NCBI RefSeq assembly: GCF_017876095.1
Contig: NZ_JAGINM010000007.1
Span: 62,001-126,000, forward strand
Source: Azospirillum agricola
GTDB lineage: Bacteria; Pseudomonadota; Alphaproteobacteria; Azospirillales; Azospirillaceae
DNA length: 64,000 bases
Direction: 5' to 3'
Under the pieces are notes generated by a model. That model saw only the letters and a list, made by a program, of their open reading frames with translations, was not told the origin of the DNA and ran no database searches. Made by a program: the position numbers and the translations under genes. Each line of letters starts with the position of its first letter. Position 1 is the stretch's first letter. This document shows, piece after piece, positions 29,935 through 40,253 of this stretch.

Positions 29935-30945
29935 TTACATCTTGAAGCCGGCGGCGGCGGCTTCCTTGTAGATCGACTCGATCAGGTCCTTGCCGACGCG
30001 GGACTCGGCGTCCTTGTGGACCGGCATCAGCGCCTTGACCCAGGCGGCGCGCTCTTCCTTGGTCTGCTCGTGGAACTGGGTCTTGCCCGACGCCTTCATC
30101 TGCGCCAGCGACACGTCGTTCTCGTTCTGGGCGATGTCGTTGGCGTAGGCGGTGGCCTCCTTCATCGCGCCGTCCAGCGCGGTGCGGATGTCGGCCGGCA
30201 GCCCGTCCCAGAACTTCTTGTTCACGATGACCGCGTAGCCGAGATAGCCGTGGTCGGTCAGCGTCGCGTGCTTCTGCACCTCGTGCATCTTCTGGGTGTA
30301 CATGTTCGACGGCGGGTTCTCGGTGCCGTCGACGACGCCGGTCTGCAACGCCTGGTACACCTCGGAGAAGGCCATGACCTGCGGCAGGGCGCTCAGCGCG
30401 CGCATCTGGGCGTCCAGCACCTTGGAGGACTGGATGCGCATCTTCTGGCCCTTCATGTCCTCCGGCTTGATGAGCGGCTTGTTGGCGCTCATGATCTTGA
30501 AGCCGTTGTCCCAATAGGCCAGACCGATGATGCCCTTCGACTCCAGCTTCGAGAAGAGCTGCTTGCCGATCGGGCCCTCGGTCACGCGGCGCAGGACCTC
30601 CTTGTTCGGGAAGATGTAGGGAAGGTCGAAGACCTCGAACTCCTTGGCGCCCAGCGGGCCGAACTTGGCGAGCGACGGGGCCAGCATCTGCACGGCGCCG
30701 AGCTGGAGGGCCTCGAGCTCCTCCTTGTCCTTGTAGAGCTGGCTGTTGGGATAGACCTCGATCTTCACCTTGCCGGCGGTGGCCTTCTCGGCCAGCTCCT
30801 TGAACTTCTCCGCGCCCTTGCCCTTGGGGGTGTCGGGGGCGACGACGTGGCTGAACTTGATGAGGATCTGGTCCTGCGCCAGGGCGACCGGAGCCGACAT
30901 CAGGCAGCCGACCGCGGCCGCGCAGAGCAGTTTGACGAGTTTCAT
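29935..30945 (-). CDS. dctP: C4-dicarboxylate-binding periplasmic protein DctP
   Basis: A 336-residue TRAP solute-binding protein with a Sec signal peptide (MKLVKLLCAAAVGCLMSAP, cleaved after ALA near residue 23). Family landmarks are IKFSHVVAPDTPKGKGAEKF, FDLPYIFPN, the GLAYWDNGFK segment, MRIQSSKVL (the conserved Arg that binds the substrate carboxylate), and GVVDGTENPPSNMY. It is upstream of dctQ and dctM on the same strand and faces away from dctS. Expected ligands are malate, fumarate and succinate. Confidence 0.95.
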   Translation of the reverse strand: MKLVKLLCAAAVGCLMSAPVALAQDQILIKFSHVVAPDTPKGKGAEKFKELAEKATAGKVKIEVYPNSQLYKDKEELEALQLGAVQMLAPSLAKFGPLGAKEFEVFDLPYIFPNKEVLRRVTEGPIGKQLFSKLESKGIIGLAYWDNGFKIMSANKPLIKPEDMKGQKMRIQSSKVLDAQMRALSALPQVMAFSEVYQALQTGVVDGTENPPSNMYTQKMHEVQKHATLTDHGYLGYAVIVNKKFWDGLPADIRTALDGAMKEATAYANDIAQNENDVSLAQMKASGKTQFHEQTKEERAAWVKALMPVHKDAESRVGKDLIESIYKEAAAAGFKM

Positions 30946-31040
30946 CGGGTGCGTCCCTTCCTTTGAAATTTTCCGTAGGGCCGAATGTTCGGTCCCGGAC
31001 TTATTGGCTATTCTTCAATACTCCCTCCGTCGGGGCTATT
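30946..31040. promoter_or_regulatory. Divergent dctP/dctS promoter with imperfect palindrome
   Basis: This AT-richer stretch separates dctP from dctS. At 30978-30996, arms around CCGAA-TG-TTCGG form an imperfect inverted repeat (8 of 9 bp), a candidate DctR site. No sigma-54 -24/-12 pair was found. Confidence 0.5.
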
Positions 31041-33110
31041 GTGGATATCCGCAGCCCGTCTCATCCACCTCCGGTTCCGCCGCCCGTGCCCAGCCCCGCC
31101 GCCCCGCCGCCGCCGCTCTTCGGACCGCGTTCCCTGCATGGGGCGCCGCACGTCATGCCGATCGTCGCCATGGCGCTGGTCGTGGTGCTTCTGGGCGCTT
31201 TCCTCTGGCTTCTTCACCGGAGCGAGCGCGACGAGGAGGCCCTGGCGCTCATCAAGGACGCCCTGTGGGTCGAGCAGAACCTCCACTTCCAGTTGACGTC
31301 CGACGAGGACAAGCTGGAGCGGCTGGCCGACGCCCTGAACCGTGAGCAGCCCGATCTGCGTCAATTCGCCGCCATGGCGCGGATGGTCGTGAACACCAAC
31401 CCGGCCATCGAGCGCCTCTTGTGGCTCGACGCCGACGGGCGCACCCGCATGGCCGAGCCGCCGTCGGGCGGCGGGGTGGCGGTGCCGGATGGGGAGTCGG
31501 GGCCGTCGCCGCGCGACGACGCCTTCCGGATCGCCCGCGCGTCTGGGTTGCGCGCCTACAGCGCGACCTACCGCGTCGATCCAAGCGACACCGGATTCGA
31601 CGCGGTCTTCCCGCTCCACCGCGACGGGGTGTTCGCCGGGGCGCTGGTCGGCGTCTTTTCCTTCGAGGCGATGCTGACCCACCACGTCCCCTGGTGGTTC
31701 GCCCAGCGCTACCAGTTGGAGGTCGTCGACGCGCGGGGGACGGTGCTGGGGGCGAAGTCGCGGATGGCGGTGCCGGGAACGATGACGGGGGCGGCGCCCG
31801 ATCCGGCGCGCAGCCACGTCATCCCCTTCGACCCGCCGGGGCACGGCGTGGCGCTGGTGGCCACCGCCTATCCCACCGACTCCAACGGCACCCGGACGAT
31901 CCTGGTGGTGGCGATCTTCGGCCTGACCGGATCGGCGCTGTGGAGCCTGTGGTCGCTGCGCCGCCACATCGCCGGCCGGCTGCGGGCGGAGGAGGCGCTG
32001 CGCGCCGAGCACGCCTTCCGCAAGGCGATGGAGGACAGCCTGACGGTGGGCATGCGCGCCCGCGACCTCGACGGCCGCATCACCTACGTCAACCCGGCCT
32101 TCTGCCGGATGGTCGGGCTGAGCGCCGAGGAGATGGTCGACCGCGGTCCGCCGATGCCCTACTGGCTGCCCGAGGATCTCGACCGCGCCGAGGCCGCCTT
32201 CCACGACGTGCTGGCGGGCCGCGCGCCGGAAAGCGGGCTGGAGATGCGTTTCCAGCGCGCCAACGGCGAGCGTTTCGACGCGCTGATCTACGAGGCGCCG
32301 CTGATCGACGCCAACGGGCGGCACACCGGCTGGATGGGCTCGGTGCTCGACATCACCGAGCGCAAGCGGTCGGAGGAGCTGGCGCGCCAGCAGCAGGAGC
32401 GGTTGCAGCAGACCTCCCGCCTGATCACCATGGGCGAGATGGCGTCCACCCTGGCGCATGAGCTGAACCAGCCGCTGTCGGCCATCGCCAGCTACTGCAC
32501 CGGCTGCCTGAACCGCCTGCGCTCGGGCCGGTTCGACACGCAGGAGGTGGCGGCGGCGCTCGACAAGCTGGCGGCCCAGGCGCGGCGCGCCGGGCTGATC
32601 GTGCGCCGGGTCCATGACTTCGTGCGCAAGAGCGAGCCGAACGTCGCCCCCTGCTCGCTGCCGCAAGTGCTGGAGGACTGCGTCGGGCTGATGGGGGCCG
32701 ACGCCGCCCGGCTCGGCGTGCGGGTGGAGCTGGACGCGCCGGCCGACCTGCCGCCGGTGCCGGGGGACCGCATCCTGTTGCAGCAGGTGGTGCTGAACCT
32801 GATGCGCAACGGCATCGAGGCGATGGCCAGGACGCCGCGCGCCGGGCGCCGGCTGTCGGTCACCGTCACACGCGCCGAGGGCGCGCTGCTGACCGCCATC
32901 CGCGACCATGGCTGCGGCATCGCCCCGGAGATCGCCGAGGGGCTGTTTTCCCCCTTCTTCACCACGAAGAGCGAGGGTATGGGAATGGGCCTGAACATCT
33001 GCCGCTCCATCGTCGAGCACCACCGCGGACGCCTGTGGTTCGAGGCGGCGCCCGGCGGCGGCACCCGGTTCCTGTTCTCCCTTCCCCTGTGCTCCGAATC
33101 CTCTTCCTAA
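31041..33110 (+). CDS. dctS: C4-dicarboxylate sensor histidine kinase DctS
   Basis: About 689 residues from the GTG at 31041. The first membrane helix is near 39-59 (VMPIVAMALVVVLLGAFLWLL), followed by a periplasmic sensing domain and a second helix near 290-310. A PAS domain (about 330-445, FRKAMEDSLTVGMRARDLDGR) leads to the kinase: H-box LAHELNQPLSAIASY (about 470) and the N-box VLNLMRNGIEAM, with DHGCGI and the GMGMGL lid. The arrangement with DctR next to dctPQM matches Rhodobacter DctS/DctR. The start is uncertain: TTG at 30963 and ATG at 31155 are alternatives. It is divergent from dctP. Confidence 0.88.
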   Translation: MDIRSPSHPPPVPPPVPSPAAPPPPLFGPRSLHGAPHVMPIVAMALVVVLLGAFLWLLHRSERDEEALALIKDALWVEQNLHFQLTSDEDKLERLADALNREQPDLRQFAAMARMVVNTNPAIERLLWLDADGRTRMAEPPSGGGVAVPDGESGPSPRDDAFRIARASGLRAYSATYRVDPSDTGFDAVFPLHRDGVFAGALVGVFSFEAMLTHHVPWWFAQRYQLEVVDARGTVLGAKSRMAVPGTMTGAAPDPARSHVIPFDPPGHGVALVATAYPTDSNGTRTILVVAIFGLTGSALWSLWSLRRHIAGRLRAEEALRAEHAFRKAMEDSLTVGMRARDLDGRITYVNPAFCRMVGLSAEEMVDRGPPMPYWLPEDLDRAEAAFHDVLAGRAPESGLEMRFQRANGERFDALIYEAPLIDANGRHTGWMGSVLDITERKRSEELARQQQERLQQTSRLITMGEMASTLAHELNQPLSAIASYCTGCLNRLRSGRFDTQEVAAALDKLAAQARRAGLIVRRVHDFVRKSEPNVAPCSLPQVLEDCVGLMGADAARLGVRVELDAPADLPPVPGDRILLQQVVLNLMRNGIEAMARTPRAGRRLSVTVTRAEGALLTAIRDHGCGIAPEIAEGLFSPFFTTKSEGMGMGLNICRSIVEHHRGRLWFEAAPGGGTRFLFSLPLCSESSS

Positions 33111-33128
33111 GTCCCTGGAGGCCGCCGA

Positions 33129-33725
33129 ATGACCACCCTGCACATCGTCGACGACGACGAGGCGATTCGCGACGCGCTCGGCTGGCTGTTCCAGTCGCGC
33201 AGCGTGCCGGTGGCGGGGTGGGCGTCGGCGCGGGAGTTCCTCGATGCCTGGACGGCGGAGACGGCGGGCTGCCTGCTGCTCGACATCCGGATGGAGGGGA
33301 TGAGCGGGCTGGAGCTGTTCGACCGGCTGCGCGCCCAGGGCTGCCGCTTGCCGGTGATCTTCCTGACCGGCCATGGCGACGTGCCGAGCGCGGTCAGCGC
33401 CCTGAAGAAGGGAGCCCGCGACTTCGTCGAGAAACCCTTCAACGACAACGACCTGGTCGACCGCGTGATCGAGGCGCTGGCCTTCGACGCCGAGCAGCGC
33501 GCGCGCGAAGCCGGGCAGGCCGGAGTCGCCGCGCGGATCGCCAGCCTGACCCAGCGCGAGCGGCAGGTGATGGAACTGGTGGTCGCCGGCCGGCTGAACA
33601 AGGTGATCGCCGACGAGCTGGGCATCAGCATGCGGACGGTGGAAGTTCACCGCTCGCACGTGTTCGAAAAGATGCGGGTGAAGACGGCGGTCGAGTTGAC
33701 CCGCCTGCTGACCAGCGCCGGTTGA
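33129..33725 (+). CDS. dctR: Response regulator DctR (FixJ/LuxR type)
   Basis: A 198-residue regulator. The receiver domain has the acidic pair DDD at 8-10, phosphorylation site Asp52 (LLLDIRM) and Lys102 (VEKPF). The LuxR/FixJ helix-turn-helix spans about 138-195 (LTQRERQVMELVVAGRLNK). GGAGG lies 7 nt before the ATG. It is 18 bp after dctS and shares its strand, so the two are cotranscribed. It is not a sigma-54 activator (no AAA+ domain), which fits the R. capsulatus-type DctR rather than rhizobial DctD. Confidence 0.93.
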   Translation: MTTLHIVDDDEAIRDALGWLFQSRSVPVAGWASAREFLDAWTAETAGCLLLDIRMEGMSGLELFDRLRAQGCRLPVIFLTGHGDVPSAVSALKKGARDFVEKPFNDNDLVDRVIEALAFDAEQRAREAGQAGVAARIASLTQRERQVMELVVAGRLNKVIADELGISMRTVEVHRSHVFEKMRVKTAVELTRLLTSAG

Positions 33726-33894
33726 GACATATTGTTGTCATGAACATGTTGGGAAATGTTGCTGGGCGGCGCGTGGATGATTGCCCGAGGCGAGGGCGGT
33801 TCTAGTGATTTTCCCCTATTTCCGCGAATAGTTTGGTGCGCCGGGCCGTGGTTCGCTACACAGGTCATATGTATTCTGGCGGGAGCCTCGGCCG

Positions 33895-35592
33895 TTGCGT
33901 TTGCCTTCCTCCTTTCCGGCGCTTGGGCTGGCGGCTGCGGCGCCGCTGCTGCTGTTCGCCGCGGCGATGGCGTGGCTGCTCGACGTCCGGCACCAGGCGG
34001 AACTCGAGGACGACCTGCGTGGGCTGGCCCAGTCGCTGTCGTTGAGCGTGGACCGAGAGCTGGCGAGCCAGCTCCGGCCGTTGGAGCTGCTGGCGGCCCT
34101 TGGACAGTCCGACGTCGAGAATGTTCCCAGCCTTTACGCCGCGGCGACCGCAGCCGCCCACAGCCAGGGCGGCTGGCTGGCGATGGGGCTGGTCGACGCC
34201 GACAGCAACCGCTTCGTCTTCCACACCCTCTACCCGCTGGGGGTCCAGCCGCTGCCGCCGCCCCGGCTCGATCCGATCACGCGCAAGGTGATCGAGAGCG
34301 GCCGTTCGGTGATCGGCGGGGTTCTGCCGCCCGGCGGGCCGCCCGGCCGCCCGGCCCTGGTCCTGCGCGCGCCGATCTTCGACGAGGAGCGCGTGCGCTA
34401 CGTGCTCTCGCTGTCGGTCGGGCTGGAAGGGTTGGCCGGCGTGCTCAAGACCCGTGCGGTTCCGTCGGACTGGACGATCGGCATCGTCGATCCGTCGATG
34501 CTGATCGCCGCCCGGTCGCGCGACGCCGCCGCGCATCTCGGCCAGCGCATCCCGCCCTCGCTGGAGGCCCGGCTGTCGTCGGGCGGCGACGAGGGGCTGT
34601 TCGTCACCAGGACCCTGGACGGCGACGACGTGTACACCGTCTTCCATCGGTCGCCGGACACGCAGTGGACGGTCGTGCTCGGCATGCCCGCCGGCCAGGT
34701 GAACGAACGGCTGGCGTCGACGCGGCTGGCGGTGGTCGGGGGCGGGACCGCCGCCTGCGCCGCCACGCTGGCGCTGGCGCTGGTGGTGTCGCGCTCCTTC
34801 CGCCGCCGCCGCAAGGCCGAGCAGGAGGTGCGCCGCGCCCGCGAGGCCTTCCTGATCGAGCAGCGCCGCCGGCTGGAGGCCGAGAAGGACCACGCCGAGG
34901 CGGCCAACCGGGCCAAGAGCGAGTTCCTCGCCAACATGAGCCACGAGCTGCGCACCCCGCTGAACGCCATCATCGGCTTCACCGAGGCGCTGCTGTCCGG
35001 AATCTTCGGCCCGGCGTCGCCCAAGCACGCCGAGTACATCCGGGCGATCCACCAGTCGGGCCGCCATCTCCTCGACCTCGTCAACGAGCTGCTGGACATG
35101 GCGAAGATCGAGGCCGGGCGGCTGGAGCTGTTCCCGGCACGAATCGCGCTGGGCGAACTGTTGGCCGACTGCCTGGGGCTGGTGGAGGCGCTGTCGGCGC
35201 GCAAGGGCGTGGCGGTGACCGCCGGCACCATCGATCCGGCCCTGATGGTGGTGGTCGACGGGGTGCGGCTGCGTCAGGCGGTGCTGAACATCCTGTCCAA
35301 CGCCATCAAGTTCACCCCGGCCGGCGGCGCCGTGCGGATCGAGGCGGCGGCGGGGGCCGGGGGCAAGGGGGCGGTCATCGTCATCGCCGACACCGGCATC
35401 GGCATGACGGCGGTGGAACTGGCCATCGCCATGGAGCCGTTCCGGCAGGTCAACAATTACCTGACCAAGTCGGAATCGGGAACCGGGCTGGGGCTGCCGC
35501 TGGCCAAGCGCTTCGTCGAGGCGCATGGCGGCACGCTGAATGTGGACAGCGTCTCCGGTGTCGGCACGACGGTGACGATCACGCTGCCCTGA
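33895..35592 (+). CDS. Orphan membrane sensor histidine kinase
   Basis: A 565-residue kinase. A first membrane helix (about 9-29, LGLAAAAPLLLFAAAMAWLL), a periplasmic sensor region, and a second helix near 281-301 precede a short coiled linker. The H-box is SHELRTPLNAIIGF with His350, followed by the N-box LNILSNAIKFTP, DTGIGM, and the GTGLGL lid, a HisKA/HATPase_c core close to DivJ/PleC-type kinases. No response regulator is next to it; dctR lies upstream by 169 bp but belongs to DctS. The TTG at 33895 has GGGAG about 9 nt upstream. The signal and partner are unknown. Confidence 0.85.
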   Translation: MRLPSSFPALGLAAAAPLLLFAAAMAWLLDVRHQAELEDDLRGLAQSLSLSVDRELASQLRPLELLAALGQSDVENVPSLYAAATAAAHSQGGWLAMGLVDADSNRFVFHTLYPLGVQPLPPPRLDPITRKVIESGRSVIGGVLPPGGPPGRPALVLRAPIFDEERVRYVLSLSVGLEGLAGVLKTRAVPSDWTIGIVDPSMLIAARSRDAAAHLGQRIPPSLEARLSSGGDEGLFVTRTLDGDDVYTVFHRSPDTQWTVVLGMPAGQVNERLASTRLAVVGGGTAACAATLALALVVSRSFRRRRKAEQEVRRAREAFLIEQRRRLEAEKDHAEAANRAKSEFLANMSHELRTPLNAIIGFTEALLSGIFGPASPKHAEYIRAIHQSGRHLLDLVNELLDMAKIEAGRLELFPARIALGELLADCLGLVEALSARKGVAVTAGTIDPALMVVVDGVRLRQAVLNILSNAIKFTPAGGAVRIEAAAGAGGKGAVIVIADTGIGMTAVELAIAMEPFRQVNNYLTKSESGTGLGLPLAKRFVEAHGGTLNVDSVSGVGTTVTITLP

Positions 35593-35611
35593 GGGAGAGG
35601 AGGGCGGCGCG

Positions 35612-36919
35612 TCAGCGCCGGCGCGGCGGCTTGCCGGGCAAATTGGCGCGTTGCAGCTTGGCGCCCGCCATGTCGGCGCCGTCCATGTCGGCGCTTTCCA
35701 GGTTGGCCTCCGCCAGATTGGCCTGCACCAGGCAGGTCCCGACCATCAACGCACGTCGCAGGTCGGCACCCATCAGGTTGGCGGCCCAGGAGCGGCCGGT
35801 CGGCCGGCCCGAGGGATCCTTGATCTCCGCCGGGCCGAGCCGCACCCGCGTCAGGTCGGCGCCGTTCAGCACGGCGTAGCTGAGGTTGGCGCCGGACAGG
35901 TCGGCGCCCATCAGGTTGGCGCCCTCCAGGTTGGCGCCGGACAGATCGGTCATGATCAGCCGGGCGCCGGTCAGTGCCGCCGCCGACAGGTCGGCGCCCC
36001 GCATCGACGCGGCGCTCAGATTGACGTTGCGCAGGTCGGCGCGGCGCAGGTCGGCGCCATCGAGGTCGGCGCGCCGCCCGCGCTGGCCGAAGCTGTCGAT
36101 CCAGCGCTCGTGGTCGAAGATGGCGTGCTGGATCTCCGACCCCACGCTGTCGATGGGGCGGGTCATCTGCGCCGTGCCCATGTCGGCCTGCGACAGGTCG
36201 CAGTCGGCCATCCGGGTGCCGACCAGATCGGCGTTGTCGAAGCGGGTGCCGTCCAGCGAGGCGCCGGACAGGTTGGCGCCGTTCAGCCGCACGCCGGTCA
36301 GGTTGGCGCCGTTCAGCGTCGCGCCCGACAGGTCGGCGTTCTGAAGGATCGAGCCGGAGAGGTCGGCGTCGGACAGGTTGGCGCCGCGCAGCACGGCGCC
36401 GGTCAGGTCGGTCGGGATGCCGCCGGTGGCCGTCGTCTCGTTCTGTAGGCGGGCGAGGGCGGCCTTGTGGATCAGGCGCGTCCCTTCGGCGTCCTGCACG
36501 TCGGGGCCGGAGCCGCGCCTTGCGGTGCCGCCCGGCTCCAGCGTGCCGCTGCGCAGGTCGGCGCCCTTGAGGTTGGCGTTGGAAAAATCCGCCGCGCGCA
36601 GCCGGGCGCCGCGCAGGTCGGTCTGCATCAGGTTGGCGCGGCTGATGTCGGCGTCGCGCAGGTCGACCCCGAACAGGTCGGCGCCGGCCAGATTGGTGCC
36701 GTTCAGCCGCCCGCGCGCCAGCTTGGCCCCGACCAGCCGGGCGCCGCGCAGATCGCGCTGCGACAGGTCGGCGCCTTCCAGGTCGGCCATGGCGAGGTTG
36801 GCACGGACGCCGCCCGGCTGGCCCTTGATCCAGCGGGCATGGCGGTCCAGCACCTCGGCCAGTTGATCGGGCCGGAAGAAGGACACGGAGGACATGGTGG
36901 GTATGGTGGCCGTGGGCAC
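35612..36919 (-). CDS. Large pentapeptide-repeat protein with two helical caps
   Basis: A 435-residue cytoplasmic protein. Residues about 14-35 are a cap (FFRPDQLAEVLDRHARWIKG), followed by A(D/N)Lxx repeats, an interruption (about 125-160), more repeats, a second cap near IFDHERWIDSFGQRG (about 255-275), and a final repeat block to about 425. The order matches the protein at 11024-12508, which adds PilZ. It ends in the basic tail GKPPRRR. Start is uncertain: GTG at 36919 or ATG at 36895, both with poor ribosome-binding sites. It is convergent with the histidine kinase. Function is unknown; fluoroquinolone-resistance Qnr-like action is not supported. Confidence 0.82.
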   Translation of the reverse strand: MPTATIPTMSSVSFFRPDQLAEVLDRHARWIKGQPGGVRANLAMADLEGADLSQRDLRGARLVGAKLARGRLNGTNLAGADLFGVDLRDADISRANLMQTDLRGARLRAADFSNANLKGADLRSGTLEPGGTARRGSGPDVQDAEGTRLIHKAALARLQNETTATGGIPTDLTGAVLRGANLSDADLSGSILQNADLSGATLNGANLTGVRLNGANLSGASLDGTRFDNADLVGTRMADCDLSQADMGTAQMTRPIDSVGSEIQHAIFDHERWIDSFGQRGRRADLDGADLRRADLRNVNLSAASMRGADLSAAALTGARLIMTDLSGANLEGANLMGADLSGANLSYAVLNGADLTRVRLGPAEIKDPSGRPTGRSWAANLMGADLRRALMVGTCLVQANLAEANLESADMDGADMAGAKLQRANLPGKPPRRR

Positions 36920-37404
36920 GGGAAGTCGACGCCACGTGATGGTTTCACTGCGACAATCATGCGTCGTGATTCCTTACCGAAGGCTGAATGATTCTCCATT
37001 CGCGCGTCCTCTTTCGGGGAGGCGGGTCCGTTGCCGCCCGCCACTCCGTTTCGGTGCGCCGAAGCTCCGCTGACGCTTCATTCGCAGGCATGGGGAGGGG
37101 CTGGCGCGGCGCGGGCGGGCGTTTCCGTCGGGACACCAGCGCGACTCGGTTGCGACTCGGCGGAGGCCCCGACGGGCGAATCGATGGCCATGCCGGATTT
37201 GTTACAGACCGGCAATGAAGGGGCGGGGGCTGGGCCGTTGCGCGCAATGTCATGGAAATCCAGGGATTTCAAGCTTTTTGGCGGTTCTTAACCATTGGTC
37301 CCTTGACACAAAGAGTTACCGTCAGCCTAAAAGTGTCCCACCCTTCGGGGTATTGCGCCGCAGCGCGAATCCGGCGGGGGCCGGAACAGGGGACACGAGG
37401 AAGC
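36920..37404. promoter_or_regulatory. Intergenic region with a sigma-70-like promoter
   Basis: This 485-bp region holds no convincing gene. A TTGACA at 37303-37308 with an 18-bp spacer to a weak -10 (cTAAAA, near 37327-37332) faces the DUF882 gene, whose ATG is about 73 bp further. A GCGACTCGG direct pair lies near 37140-37160. Nothing else is recognised. Confidence 0.55.
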
Positions 37405-38019
37405 ATGATCAAGGACGCGGACGTCTTGTCCGAAACGACGGCACGCCCGGACGATTCCATGGGCCACCCGACCGCTGGCCCGCTTGGCCGCCGCCATCTG
37501 CTGCGCGGCGGTCTCGGTCTGGCTGCCGCCGCCATGCTGGCGCCGGTCGAGGCGGAGGCGGCGCTGCGCGCTCCCCCGCGCCAGCTCTCGCTGATCAATC
37601 TCCACACCGGCGAACGCATCCGCGCCGAATATTGGGCCAAGGGCCGTTACCTGCGCGACGGCATACGTGAGATCAACCGGCTGCTGCGCGACCATCGCAC
37701 CGGGGCTGTCCACGCCATCGACCCGAAGCTGCTGGACCTCGTCCACGCGCTCGGCCGCAAGATCGGCAACCGCGGGCCGATCCAGATCGTGTCGGCCTAC
37801 CGCTCGCCGGAAACCAACGCGATGCTGCGCGAAGCCGACGGATCGGGCGTCGCCCAGAACAGCTACCACATGCAGGGCAAGGCCATCGACCTGCGGGTTC
37901 CCGGCCTCGGTCTCCGTCAGTTGCAGCGCGCGGCGCTGAGCCTGCGTGGCGGCGGGGTCGGCTATTACCCCGACAGCAACTTCATCCACGTCGACGTCGG
38001 GCCGCTTCGCCACTGGTGA
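37405..38019 (+). CDS. Tat-exported DUF882 protein, probable M15-type murein peptidase
   Basis: A 204-residue precursor with a twin-arginine-like leader (GRRHLLRGGLGLAAAAML, about 32-50, cleaved after AEA). The mature domain is DUF882/YcbK-like, related to peptidoglycan endopeptidase MepK and VanY. Zinc-ligand motifs are HMQGKAID (about 155-162) and FIHVDVG (about 193-199), preceded by the SAYRSPETN loop. It probably cuts peptide cross-links in the periplasm. GAGGAAG precedes the ATG. Alone in its transcription unit, with its own promoter and terminator. Confidence 0.88.
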   Translation: MIKDADVLSETTARPDDSMGHPTAGPLGRRHLLRGGLGLAAAAMLAPVEAEAALRAPPRQLSLINLHTGERIRAEYWAKGRYLRDGIREINRLLRDHRTGAVHAIDPKLLDLVHALGRKIGNRGPIQIVSAYRSPETNAMLREADGSGVAQNSYHMQGKAIDLRVPGLGLRQLQRAALSLRGGGVGYYPDSNFIHVDVGPLRHW

Positions 38020-38047
38020 CGGTCCGGTCCAGGCCCCCGCCTGTCCA

Positions 38048-38083
38048 AGAGCCCGCCATGCCCCGCGCTTGGCGGGCTCTTTG
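38048..38083 (+). terminator. Intrinsic terminator of the DUF882 gene
   Basis: agagcccgcc (38048-38057) pairs with ggcgggctct (38071-38080) around a 13-nt loop, followed by a short T-rich stretch. Confidence 0.8.
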
Positions 38084-39588
<1,505 letters not shown>

Positions 39589-39613
39589 GCGGACGCGCCC
39601 GGACGGGCATCGC

Positions 39614-39648
39614 AAGGGCCCCGGCGGTTCACCGCCGGGGCCCTTTTC
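39614..39648 (+). terminator. Intrinsic terminator after the orphan TRAP protein
   Basis: A 14-bp stem (aagggccccggcgg/ccgccggggccctt) with a TTCA loop and a T-rich tail. It lies between convergent genes. Confidence 0.9.
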
Positions 39649-40110
39649 CTACGCCGGCACCGCCGCCGCGGCGGCGCGGGCGGGCACCAGCAGGTTGGCG
39701 ACCATCGTCTGCACGATCTCGTCCGCCTGGTTCAGCGTGACGGTGCGGATACGAACGATGCCACGGTCCGGCCGCTTCCCCGACAGCCGCAACTCGACGA
39801 CCTCGCTTTCCACCCGCAGCCGGTCGCCGGGACGGGTCGGCTTCGGCCACGCGATGCTGTCCACCCCCACGCCGATGTAGCCGCCGGCCAGTTCGGTGTC
39901 GCTGCCGACGATCATCCGCATGGTCAGGCTTGCCGTATGCCAGCCGCTGGCCGCGAGTCCGCCGAACAACGTGCCCTTGGCAGCCTCGGCGTCGAGATGG
40001 AAGGGTTGGGGATCGAAGCGGGCGGCGAAGCCGACGATGTCGTCTTCGGTGACGGTCAGCGGCCCGCCGCTGAAGCGGTCGCCCACCTTCAGGTCTTCGT
40101 AATAGCGCAT
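39649..40110 (-). CDS. MaoC-like hydratase
   Basis: A 153-residue cytoplasmic hot-dog protein of the MaoC/R-hydratase family: YYEDLKVGDRF at the start, then FAARFDPQPFHLD as the hydratase motif with catalytic Asp and His, and GGLAASGWHTASLT. It should hydrate short-chain trans-2-enoyl-CoA, though degenerate members act in other pathways. AAGGAA precedes the ATG. It is divergent from a TetR gene, the usual pattern for a regulated catabolic enzyme. Confidence 0.88.
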   Translation of the reverse strand: MRYYEDLKVGDRFSGGPLTVTEDDIVGFAARFDPQPFHLDAEAAKGTLFGGLAASGWHTASLTMRMIVGSDTELAGGYIGVGVDSIAWPKPTRPGDRLRVESEVVELRLSGKRPDRGIVRIRTVTLNQADEIVQTMVANLLVPARAAAAAVPA

Positions 40111-40253
40111 CCCTGGTTCCTTTCCCTGCGGTCGGCGTTTATGATTGAGAACGGTCTGTCTCTTTCTTCATGGTAGAGACAGGTCTGTATCATTGTCAAT
40201 CCGGTGAATCGCGCCTCGACCCGACGGCGCGACGATGCGGGGGAGGGGTTGGG
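40111..40253. promoter_or_regulatory. Divergent maoC-like/tetR promoter with TetR-type inverted repeat
   Basis: Between the genes, ctgtctct (near 40155-40162) and agagacag (near 40176-40183) form an inverted repeat, and ACAG-gt-CTGT continues from the second half. This is a plausible operator for the adjacent TetR protein controlling both genes. Confidence 0.55.

Noticed and set aside
30963..31040. An extended N-terminus of DctS from a TTG at 30963
   Set aside because: This stretch is AT-rich promoter-like DNA and does not look like coding sequence; a start at 31041 or later is more plausible.
35612..36919. Qnr-type fluoroquinolone resistance protein
   Set aside because: Pentapeptide repeats alone do not define Qnr; the length, double caps and interruptions differ from Qnr and MfpA.
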